Shown here piece by piece: positions 23,651 through 47,700 of a DNA stretch of 64,000 nt; position 1 is the first letter of the stretch; each line of letters begins with the position of its first letter. The notes under the pieces are model-generated. The model did not search any database. It saw only the letters and a program-made list of their open reading frames with translations, and was not told where the DNA came from. The stretch lies in the NCBI RefSeq assembly GCF_003073045.1, contig NC_037601.1, forward strand, positions 9,783,807 to 9,847,806, in the 5' to 3' direction. Both the position numbers and the translations under genes were made by a program. Source of the DNA: Pomacea canaliculata (lineage: Eukaryota; Mollusca; Gastropoda; Architaenioglossa; Ampullariidae).

Positions 23651-25144
23651 TTCGCGGGCAACATCGCTCTGTTTAACAGACTCAGAAAGGTAAACAGTAC
23701 AGAAGTGCAGGACTTCTATTTTAGCAGCTGACAACGCCATCAATAAAAATCCCCCTAGAATCAGTCTCACAGCACAAGCCTTAAACAGGCTGCAGAATGT
23801 GTCAGACCATCAGTCTTGCAGATCATTACCAAATTGAAAATCTATAAATCAAATATCAGTTCAGTGCTGTTGAATCTTCAGAAACATCGCAAACCGACTT
23901 AGACGCCGTCTATGTGTTGGACATCGTCTCCGCGTCGAATTTTCAGAATTCATTGGGAACAGCAAAAAAAAAAAAAGCAGACACACAGGCATCAACAACA
24001 TCGCAGAGGAGTTAAAAAGAGAAGACAGAGGTGGATGGACAAGACCAGGCGTCCACACGCTGTCCGCAGATGGTCACCAGCAAAGAGGAAGAAAGAGAGG
24101 CAGGCCGCTGGCTTCGTGTTAATAAACTGTGGAGGAGATGGCAGCGGCGAGCAGATCGCTTGGCTCCCCCCCCCCCCCCCGGTCGAGATGGCTGGAGGAG
24201 ATTCGTTGGCGCTCCCCCTTCCCATCAACACGAACATAAGGAGAATGTTACAAACACTGGGAAACTGACATCAACATGCTCATCATGACTTATCACTAGG
24301 ATTTCCCTTCTGAGCTCCTATGACATAAGACGGTTAACTTGCAGGTGCCGCAAGATGTCTAAGGTCAAGGGAGACAATAATGTCAAAGAAGAGGGTCACT
24401 CAGGTCATAGGAGACGAGATAAAGCGTTTTGTTTTTTTTTTAATCTTTGTCGTCTTTCTTATAGTCTGCTTTAAAAAAAAAATACACTTAAAAGAGGGTT
24501 CAGAGATCGCTTGCATATATATATATGTCAGTTTGTGCACATACCTCTGTGTGTGCGCGTTTTGCACGAAGTGTTTTGGAATAAACTATAATGGTATACT
24601 GTAAGGCCTTCCTTAGGTAGGCGATGATAAATATTATCTTTACACACTATAGAAACCACACTTATCTTTCCTTGTACCGGGTAACCAGACACTACAAACA
24701 CCCAGTTATGCACAAATCAGGGTTATCAAGGCGCATACTTTTGTGACCCTGAAATTGGGAGACTGGGGTGGGGGTATGGGAAGGTGAGATTGGTGTTTTA
24801 CACTGAACTAGCAATTCAGTCCTGTAAACAGATACCACAAGAAGAGAAAGAACAGCATATTCAAAACGAAATCTGAACCCAGGACAGCCAATCCTAACCC
24901 TAACCCTGAGATAAGGTCGGCTGCTTTGTTTATAAGGGAATTCACGACAGTAGATGGAAAAAAAAGAGACAAAGTAAAATAACTTCAAAGAAATAAAATG
25001 TGCTGAACTAATGAACTGAGATTTCCATTGATTCAAATAGTATCCCTGCAGCATTTACAGTATGAAGGCAACTTTATAGTATGTTTATATGATGTAGCTG
25101 GCGATGTAAGGAGGCGATGTTTACAGAGGAATCTGATGCTTATG
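23651..25144. other. Spacer right of copy B
   Basis: No exon with both a credible splice site and family resemblance was found. It contains A-rich runs (about 23960-23980), a C14 run at 24167-24180, and a short CCTAACCCTAACCC string at 24893-24906 that is too short to be a telomeric array. Confidence 0.55.
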
Positions 25145-25224
25145 CAGGTAACGCTTATGACATACAGGTGACATTTACGACATACAGGTAATGATTACAG
25201 CAGACAGGTGACGTTTACAACATA
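25145..25224. repeat. 20-bp tandem repeat, four units
   Basis: CAGGTRAYRYTTAYRRCATA-type units start at 25145, 25165, 25185 and 25205, with exact 20-bp periodicity and a few substitutions. It lies about 530 bp past the LARS2 poly(A) signal. Confidence 0.85.
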
Positions 25225-25754
25225 TGAGGGATATTCCATGTCCGTCCAAACCAGTATTTTGCTCGATTTCAGTGAGTGTAGACCATGCGGACTCGATAGA
25301 GTACTTCCTCGGGTGTTTCCACATTTTTCCCCCTCCTAGTTTTCCCAGGATGGAGAGAAGTAGATGCGCGTTCCACCGAGTGATCCACCAGTGCCGTCAG
25401 CTCGTGATCGTGACTGGTTTCGGCGATTTGGCAGTGGTCATTTCAGCTATGATGACAAATAAGGGCCTAAGACGTCAAGAAACCCAGACAGTCTACAGTT
25501 TACTTGTTTTCTATTACAACAAAGAAAAGGCTCTGGCAATCTGGGATTCTGGTCCAAAATATTTCATGTACTTCTATGCTTAACTGGTAACTTTCTCCTT
25601 AAATGTGAATGTCAAAGACCTCATTATTTTCAGGAGTAAAGGAATAAATCAATAGCCTTCATCATTGCTAAAGTGGTTCAGGAAACATAAATTACCTCTT
25701 TTTTTTTAGGTTCATTCCCAACAACTCTAGTCAGGTTCACTTTTCCTTCACTCA
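25225..25754. other. Spacer downstream of LARS2
   Basis: No supported gene. The open frame over 25224-25583 has no splice or family support. Confidence 0.5.
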
Positions 25755-25760
25755 TTTATT
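25755..25760 (-). terminator. LARS2 poly(A) signal
   Basis: AATAAA on the minus strand, 164 bases after the TAA stop at 25924-25926. Confidence 0.6.
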
Positions 25761-25923
25761 CACACACATGCCAGTACACCAACTTTCCTTCAGAATAAGA
25801 ATCACAAATGAACTGTACACAAATGAAATGAAAAGTATTCATTCACCTTCATAAATAAAAACATTCGACAATGTACCGAATAAATGTTTATGAGTTGATT
25901 AGAGTTGATATCACCCCTTGACT

Positions 25924-39648
<13,725 letters not shown>

Positions 39649-40021
39649 TGTGAATGTGTCTTTTGTTTGCTATTTATAAAGGTCAAGCAACTGCAAAATT
39701 AAATAAAAATAACAATTCCTTGTTATTACAGGTTTCTACATTTTAAAGTTTTAGAAAATTCTTACTGTTTTATCAATGCATTAACAGACATTAAAATATT
39801 TATTATTACAGATGCTAATGTTATCTCTCATTGTCTGCATCTATTTGTGTACATGACTTAATGCAGTCACCACATCAAGCATCGACTCACACACAGATCG
39901 CACACTTCCTCAACTTGAATGAACAATTTCGAAAAATTAAGTCAAGATATGTAATTAACTGATCCCTTATTACAAATTTGTTTAGCGACGTTTAAGAAGT
40001 TGTTTTTGATGAATAGTGAGG

Positions 40022-40196
40022 CAGGGCTTCTGCTTACGCAAAAAATTGCGTACAGTACTCATTAAAAGTTCGGAGGACCCCTTCAGTTTTCGTCAATGGG
40101 GTCCCATTCAAATTTGGGCGAAGAACAGGGACCCCTTAAAAATCTAAAGAAGGGGTCCCTGGGACCCCAAAGAATTTAGCCTTAGCAGAACCCCTG
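40022..40196. mobile_element. hAT-like MITE upstream of LARS2 exon 1
   Basis: The left end CAGGGCTTCTGCTTACG and inverted right end CAGGGGTTCTGCTAAGG match at 14 of 17. Flanks are TAGTGAGG (40014-40021) and AGTGAGG (40197-40203), an 8-bp duplication with one base lost on the right. The 175-bp interior is rich in GGGGTCCC and its inverse. It lies 0.4 kb upstream of the LARS2 start codon. Confidence 0.8.
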
Positions 40197-40219
40197 AGTG
40201 AGGTGTGCTTCTTTCTCAC

Positions 40220-40250
40220 CTTGTGGAGGACTGGGCGCAGCCATCTTTCC
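40220..40250 (-). promoter_or_regulatory. Possible LARS2 promoter / 5' exon with YY1-like motif
   Basis: On the minus strand AAGATGGCTGCG (40247-40236) resembles the YY1 site common at start sites of housekeeping genes. It is followed by a good donor CAAG|GTGAGA at 40220/40219, in locally GC-rich sequence. Spliced to an acceptor near 39670 it would give an untranslated leader, or a short upstream ORF out of frame with the LARS2 ATG. This is inference from motif and position. Confidence 0.35.
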
Positions 40251-40764
40251 CGGCATTGCGTGATACGTCATCAGTTTCTGCGCTCCTAGCAGACGACAGA
40301 AGTGTTCCTCTCCTCCTCCCTTTGATCCGGTGACCCGCCGCCACAGGCCCAACTCGCACGTGCATAGCAGTTTGGTAGCAGAAGCCCGGACTATGGGGCG
40401 CCAAGAGAGCAATTTTCCCTCTGATTTTCTCTGTCTAGCCATGAAATACATTTTGTACTTACAGAATCCATTCTAGAGCTACAATGTTTTATACGTACAC
40501 ATGCCTTCTATGTTTATACAGTTGCAGTTCTATCAATCTTTATTGTCTGTACCAGGCATAATCTATGATAGAAATTGTTCTTTTGCTCACAAAATAATTT
40601 ATACATGTGAACATAACATAATGTGTATGTATAAAAACATACACACCCATATATAACGACATTAAACACGCACGCACACTTAATTGTACCCTCTCACACA
40701 AACAAGATATCGAGCTTGCATTCAATGGCTTATAGTCTGTCATCTCCGGATAAGATCTTATATC

Positions 40765-41070
40765 TTATCGACGACCAATGAGGCAATGTCTATCTTTCAA
40801 ACATGTGAGTGGTGATGAAAGTGAACCATGAACGTTTAATTGTGGCTTTGCTGGAAAGTTTCCTGAACTAGATGATGTAATTTCTCCGAAAAAGGTCATA
40901 ATAGGCCTGCGAGTCCTTAAATTGTGCCTTTTATTTAGGATGGGGATGGCTGCTGGCACGAAGGATCTCTGGTAGGCAGTTTTCCGCGCACGTGGCACTC
41001 TGAGAGAGCAGCAGTTTGATTTATATTCTCTTGAAACAAAGAGCTGGATGAGCATCCTGCCAGTGTAACA
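40765..41070 (-). mobile_element. LINE ORF2 C-terminal fragment
   Basis: The minus strand reads CSLRVPRARKTAYQRSFVPA and AIPILNKRHNL, the typical end of a LINE reverse-transcriptase ORF, then a 3' flank. It is 5'-truncated. The tails in the two duplicated copies (near 11030 and 19010) are weaker relatives. Confidence 0.65.
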
Positions 41071-41204
41071 AACCCTGATGTCTCACCCTGACCCAACGTC
41101 TCCTTATGGTCTAAACATGCGGAGCGAATTTAAGCTCCACACGCGCTCTTAAGGTAGACAATGGTACAGCAAGCCTGTACTCGTGTTCATCAACAGACCT
41201 AAAT

Positions 41205-41340
41205 TATCGTCGCTCCCATCTATAACGAACACTTAGCTAAATTATTGCCCCACCTATAACACACACGTAACTAAATTATTGGCTCACCTATAATATATAC
41301 TGACCTAAATTATCCTCACCCCCGCCTATAATATACACCC
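41205..41340. repeat. Degenerate ~45-bp tandem repeat
   Basis: Three to four units of a CACCTATAAYAYACAC...CTAAATTATTG type, AT-rich and imperfect. Confidence 0.6.
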
Positions 41341-42029
41341 TTCCCTTTTTCTCAAGTGTCAAGTGTCTCAAGTGTCGATCTTATTATGCTCCTCCCTCGC
41401 CCCTGTCGTGTTTCTCGACGGCACGTCCCGCAGCACCCTCTCTAGCGACACCTGCCAGGTAAATGTTTGCGCGGGGCACACACCGTGGCACGTGAGGGCT
41501 CGCCGACACCTTTTCGTGCGTTCGCCCGGAGCACACACTACTCGCGACAAGTCCTCGTGCGGTCACTTGGAGGGGCTGGCGCCTTCAAATTGCAAGCACG
41601 CATGCATGGGGCGCCCACGCTCTCACACTCGCACACACACACGCACAACACTTGCTTGTCACTACTACAGGGTGGAAATCGCAAGTCTCACCCTCAACCC
41701 AAGATGCTGACTGGGTGCGCAAGCGGACTAGGTGGGTGTAGGGCCTAGGCTCAATGTGGGAATGTTGTTTAGGCGTTTGTCACCATATTGACCATAGTTC
41801 CCCATATAATATATTGCCATATTTTAACATTCTGACCTAAACAGCACAATACATACTGCTCTCCATCTCTACATCACCATAATTCAGTGACTATACATAT
41901 CTTAATAACTCTATGCCGTTCCATTTTACTTGAGATTCATTTTCACTTACATCTTGGTCAGTCTCTTGAGACCTGAGTGCAATGGACAAGGCTGTCTACT
42001 AACCTCGAAAACATCTTCATTCCACAGAA
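41341..42029. other. GC-richer spacer
   Basis: A GC-rich block (about 41390-41640) with several open frames on both strands, none with family resemblance. It lies between the divergent LARS2 and chitin-binding genes and could be regulatory. No specific site is supported. Confidence 0.4.
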
Positions 42030-42250
42030 TCTACCTCAGAGCATGTGTATCTGTATAGTATCTGTCTCCAACACCCTATCTTACAGCAAGTATGTACAGT
42101 GTCTGTCTCTAACAGTCTACCTCACAGCCTGTGTGTCTGTACAGTATCTGTCTCGCTTGTAACACCTTACCTGTCTGTCTGTATGTCTGTATGTCTGTAT
42201 GTCTGTACAGTATCGGTCTCTAACAGCCTACCTCACAGCCTGTGTGTGAC
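42030..42250. repeat. Degenerate ~50-bp minisatellite with CTGT runs
   Basis: Units of the form CTACCTCACAGCCTGTGTGT then CTGTACAGTATCTGTCTC recur about four times, interrupted by a TGTCTGTA run at 42170-42210. Confidence 0.75.
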
Positions 42251-43602
42251 TGTACTCGCGAGATCGAGCCTGTAAATACAAGGGGTGAGCACCCGGAGTG
42301 GATGAAGAAGATGAAAGGCGCAGGCCCTAACCTTGTCGATGTAGGTCACGGTGATGTGTGTGCTGTAACTGCCGGAGACAGAAGGACATCAGACTCACTC
42401 CTCCCCGCGGACCGCAGGACAGCCAGCTGACAGTGGACACCAAGGTGAGGAGTAAGATTACGACTACTCCAGCATCGCCACCCGACTATCATTGACCACC
42501 CGAGTGTCGTCATATAAACTGATTCACTGGCTTGGGATGTCATCGACTCCTCCCAGTCCTTGATGCAGTGGTGAGCAGGTTTGATTACTCGGCTATTTCT
42601 TACCTTCGTGTCTGAGAGAATGTCATGTCCGTGTCATGTTACAGTCTGCTTGAAGTGACACATAACTGGACGTTGCTGACCACCGCCCTCAGACGATGGA
42701 GTGACGTGCAACGTCTGGGGTCAGGGGTCGTGCGTGCTGACGTCTTCTATCCGTGCGCAGTAATGGCTCCTATGCATTGTTTGTTTTCCTGAGGCCCATC
42801 GTGATCCCTACAAAAGAGAAGAGAAGGATACCGGCTGATGATGTTGACCTGCTAATCAAGAGAAGCAACATGGTGCGGGGATGACTGTTTGGCGCCACTC
42901 TTTTGCTGCAACATGACGTGCTCGACACACCCTGTCTCGCCTCCTTCTTCCACTTCCATTGATTTTAACGCTTAAAGGGGCAAGATATAAATCTGTGTGC
43001 ACGCACGTGTGTGTTTGTGTGCCAGTGTTTAACGTAAACAAATTGCGAGGAGATTAAGACCCTCAGAATTCCGGGGGATTTAAATAAATGGTTAATTTAC
43101 CAGTCGCTAAGAACTTATACATCAACATACTGTTATCTCTAATCATCTGTCTCTTATATATATATATACTTGTTCTCGAGAATCTGCTTTAATTAAAACA
43201 ACGACATTTTTGTGTATTTGACACTGTTATTGACATTTGATTACAAGCGGACGCGGAATATCGGCTTTCGTCTGTTTGGTTCATTGCAAACTGTTACGCC
43301 AGGCAAACTCGACCTAAACGTTTACTTTTACTTTTGGTAATTTTTATTAAAGTTTCGATGCGACGAGAACCCGGGATGTATGCCCGCCTTTTTGAGGTCC
43401 AAGTGTAGCTATGTGTTGATGAACGTGGAAGGGAAGTGCTAAGTGCACAATTAATTCAGGGTGGCGTGACCTCCTCCTCAACTTCATCAGGTCAATAGAT
43501 CTTTTGCTGAAAAATACTTTTATATTGGAAAAAATACGTTAACAAAGAGTGTCTCGTCCATTTATCCGCCAATCAGAATTCTCCACACGTTCACAAAGTC
43601 AA
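42251..43602. other. Spacer upstream of the CRE-like array
   Basis: No exon or transposon end was recognised. A short TA run lies at about 43156-43168. Confidence 0.5.
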
Positions 43603-43752
43603 ATCCTGGAGATGACAGCGTCAAACTCTGATGACGTCAATCCTGAAGATAAGAGCGTCAAACTCTGATGACGTCAATCCTGAAGATAAGAGCGTCAAAC
43701 TCCCATGACGTCAATCCTGACGACAAGAGCGTCAAACTCCCATGACGTCAAC
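43603..43752. promoter_or_regulatory. 37-bp tandem array carrying four TGACGTCA sites
   Basis: Perfect CRE/ATF palindromes TGACGTCA lie at 43632-43639, 43669-43676, 43706-43713 and 43743-43750, each exactly 37 bp apart. The intervening CAATCCTGAAGATAAGAGCG segment is repeated with few changes. The array is 1.0 kb upstream of the ATG of the plus-strand chitin-binding gene and 4.0 kb from LARS2. Regulation by CREB/ATF factors is inference. Confidence 0.75.
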
Positions 43753-44746
43753 AGAAGAGCATGTGTCAATTGACGTGTCGCGTTCCTAGTAGCTGCTGAA
43801 GCGCAGGTTCAGTATACCCTTTGTGCCCCTAAAGTAAATGTATAAACAAGTAGGAAGTAGGGAAGGGTAAGTAGAAAGCGAACACAAGGGCCAGTAATAC
43901 CGATGCGATGTAAGTAATTCTCTTTTCTCTCCATAGACTTGCTGAGTATGGTTACACGTGGGTCATGCGGTTACCGTGCCCTGTGCCCCCCTCAATCAGG
44001 CTCCCAGCCCTCACGCACACACGCACGCCTTCATACGCCCAAGTGCATGCACGCACCAGCAGACGCAGCGGCAATGTTCAAAGTATCTGTGTCTTTGTGA
44101 AAACAGGATTGGCCTGATCGAGAGAGGTGGTTGAGGTCTTCCTTGTCTGACAAATCTTCAAATCTCTCTCTATGCTTCATTGTTGACTGTTTGCATATAC
44201 AGTGTATCTGGAATTTCCTAGTTAAATATTTAGCCTGGCAAGTATGGCCGCCTCATAGGAGGGTGCGTCTTGCCAGGAGCAGCCTCGCTCTGAGCGATGG
44301 CAGTGCAGCGCGTGCTTGTGTGGACGTTCAATATTTAAGTGCCTATTCTTATTCTACAGGGCGTCTACTCACCTACCACTGGCTGTCACAGAAGTGTAGA
44401 AAACGCCCTGAAACACCAACCTCTCAGAAAAATTTGGACTGAGTGAAAACCTTTCATCGAACCAACTCGAGGCTTTCATTGAACTGTGCGGAACGTACAC
44501 ACACACAAACCAATCGACGTCCGAGGTGGGTTGATATCCAGAAGACATCGGCCGGCGCCGGCAGTTCATGGCAGATGTGAGGAGGCAGCGGGAGCATCCC
44601 TAGAACACGACCTGCTTGTTGAGTCCGACCAGAAGGTTTGTACAGGAGGAAGAGGAGAATCAGAGAGCTCATTAAGGTGGGTCAAGGGGGTTCGTAAGGG
44701 AAGAGTCTGTCCTGTCCACGCGGCTCGGAAGGACAAGAAACTAGCG
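43753..44746. other. 5' flank and leader of the chitin-binding gene
   Basis: The reading frame of exon 1 is open back to 44486, but the hydrophobic signal starts at the ATG at 44747, so the leader is probably untranslated. No clear TATA box was found. Confidence 0.4.
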
Positions 44747-47700
44747 ATGGGATGGACGATGTCTGGCTGTCAGTTTTCAGTCGTCATCTTCCGGAGTCTT
44801 CTGACAGGCGTTTTGTGGAGCATATCTTCAGGCCAGTTGTCAGGTAAGCTGTATGGATCGTTTGAACACACTCACAGACACGCAGACAAACATACATATA
44901 CATACACACAAGCGCAAGACATTTACTCAGAAATTTCACATTCCCGACGACAGCAGGTTTCACAGTACTGGTTTGGAATCCATTATGTTGATGCTGACAT
45001 TATCAGAGAGCTGTAAGACTATTTACAGATATTGTCTCCCCGACAAAACAATAAGCCCCACCAATATCTCAATGAAATTGCGCTGACTGAAAAACTCTGT
45101 TGATGGCTGGGTTAGGTTAGGTGTAGGGTAGGGTTTGGAGTCTGTAGAGAAGCCAGTCCCGACTTGCCCGCTTTGTTGCCAGCTAAACTAGTGTTTATGC
45201 TCCATCAAGATTCTCACCATCAGCCTCAGGGCGCCGCAAAACATCGTGATGTCACGAGTTCCAGCAATGGTGAGTCATCTCGACCACACCTTGCAGACAT
45301 TGAACGACTGTTGCACTTACCGTGGATGATGTGGTGAGCAGAACTAAAATTTGTGAGTTGCATTGCGAGTCGATGGTCTGTGTCCTCAGGTCCGGTCGAG
45401 GCGTAACCTGCACGTGCAGCTCTTCCTCGTACACTCACAGAGTGCTAGCAATGCCTGTTGTGATACTGTGGACATTGAACAGCTTCTGTACTGACCACAA
45501 ACACACACACGCGGGCGCATGCGCGCACACGCAAGTGCTCAGTAACACATAGAAACTAATAGATGTATGCAAACACGCACACACGCGTGCACGCTAACGC
45601 ACGCAATCACATTTGTAAAAATGTCGTCCGACGAGAGATAATTGACAGTTGAGCTGTGAGGGGAGCAGTGCGAATATTAGACCAAGGAGGACGCGGCACT
45701 GTGTGTGTGACAGAGAGAGAGAAAGAAAGGGAGATTAAGTTCTTCATTAAGTCTTGCAAATCTCTTGTAATGAAGCTCTTCATCTTTTTCCTTCAAACCG
45801 TGAAATTCCTCACCCTGAGGTCCTGTGTGAGTCCACTGACCACCAGCATTTCTCACTGCTTACTGAAAGATTAGTTTAAAGACGTGCTTCAACTACGATC
45901 TACAATAACACAACGAGCCTGATGTACGAAGCTGGTCACGTGGTTGTGGAGAACAAGTAGAGTTTCAAGGTGAATAGAAATTTGCTTAAAGGCTGGGAGA
46001 CTGTAGAAGAGTAACATGCAACACTGCATGCGTACATAATGGTTAGGCTTTAGAGCAGCAAAGTGCCGCGCACACACACACGAACACACTCACAAACACG
46101 CTGAATATTTCGCTCGTTCACTCACTCCCTCACTCAGTCGTACAGACAGACGGAGGTGTCAGCAAGTCCTGGGGTCGTGCATTTTCTCTCCCACCTCATC
46201 CCAGTAACTGTGGACGCCAGACCCTCTTGTCACTGGTTGGACTTGCAAATTAGCTTCCCTTAAAGATCCGTTCTTTGTATAATTGCCAGTCGCCCTCCAT
46301 CCAAGACGTGGTATGCTAATGAATGTACACTGAGGGCCGAAGGATGGTTATACTATAGCACATGAATATGTTATAGCACCTGAGCAACAGATGGTCATCG
46401 GAGTACATTATCTGACAACTGGTGGACTTTGGAGTCTTATACTATATAGTATATAAAGCTCAACAATCTAAAACCGATACTATATACATACACACACATC
46501 TAAGCTGGCTATAGGTATCTCACTTCACGACTATGTGAAAGAACAGTGACAATCATTCAATCAAATAACTCGATTTTCCGTTCACGTGGTAACATTAATT
46601 TTTGACAGCTTCTCACAGCTGCAAGCGTAGCTTTAACAGCTTTGTCAGATAGTTTCTTCTGTGCATCATTAAAATAAACACCTAGGTATTGAAAGCCAAA
46701 TTTAATCTTCAATTTTTGACCAGCACACATACACATAGGACTATATACATTTATAGGAAAAAGGATAGCCGAGAGATTAGATTGCTGGTGTCTGAACTGA
46801 GAGCGCGCTGGTTCAATGCCTGATTAGCGCAGCAAACTTTCCCCCAGTCACCCCAGCTGGCGGGAATGGTATCTGATTCCATAGAGCAGAGGTTCTCAAC
46901 ATGTGGGGCGCGCCCCCCTGGGGGGGGGGGGGCGCGCGAAGTGCTTACAAGGGGGGCGCGAAGGTGGTCATTTTTTAAAGTTTCTTATACTGGTATTATT
47001 GAAACTAGCTTATATTGCTGGCTAAGGGGGCGCGTGGACGTACCTTTGTTCGTTAGGGGGGCGTCACAAGTAAAAGGTTGAGTACCGCTGCCATAGAGGG
47101 TTGGGTAAGGTAAGGCAGGGAGGGAGCTGGCCCCGAGAAAAATGAGGTCTCTAACACTTCCTTCGCCAACGACCTGAAAAGGTTAGGGGATGACCTTTAT
47201 TTTTTACCTCATTCCTGATCTTGCCTCTGGAAAAACAACTACTTTCGTTTTGTTAGGGTGTTTATATTCTCCAACAATTACAATGTTACACAGCATATAG
47301 TGCTTCTTGAAACACTTGTGAAGTTACAGCACATATCACAGTATTATAAGTGTGTAACAGTCAGACCGTTGTTAGCGTAACATCTTCAAAGACATTTTAT
47401 AAGTTGTTCTCAGCAATTCTCGTGGAGTTGTCAAACCTTCCATGTGGTCTCAGCCTTGTAGGTCGCTAAGTACACAGTGACAAACATCGCCGTGTCGGAC
47501 TAACTGACACAAGGGAAAAGTCACCCTCATATCCTTTATAATATCGAGAACTCTACCTCATCAACCACAATCAAGAAGTGTTTGCCACTGAAGTCCTGTT
47601 AGCTTTATCAAATGTCTTCCCATCATCGACAGACGATCAGACTACCCGCTGTCTTTTACGCCAGAAAAATCAGTTTTACAATGAAGAGTGACAACGGGGG

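Noticed and set aside
24893-24906. CCTAACCCTAACCC, telomere-like
   Set aside because: Only about two units, in mixed sequence; too short for an interstitial telomeric array.
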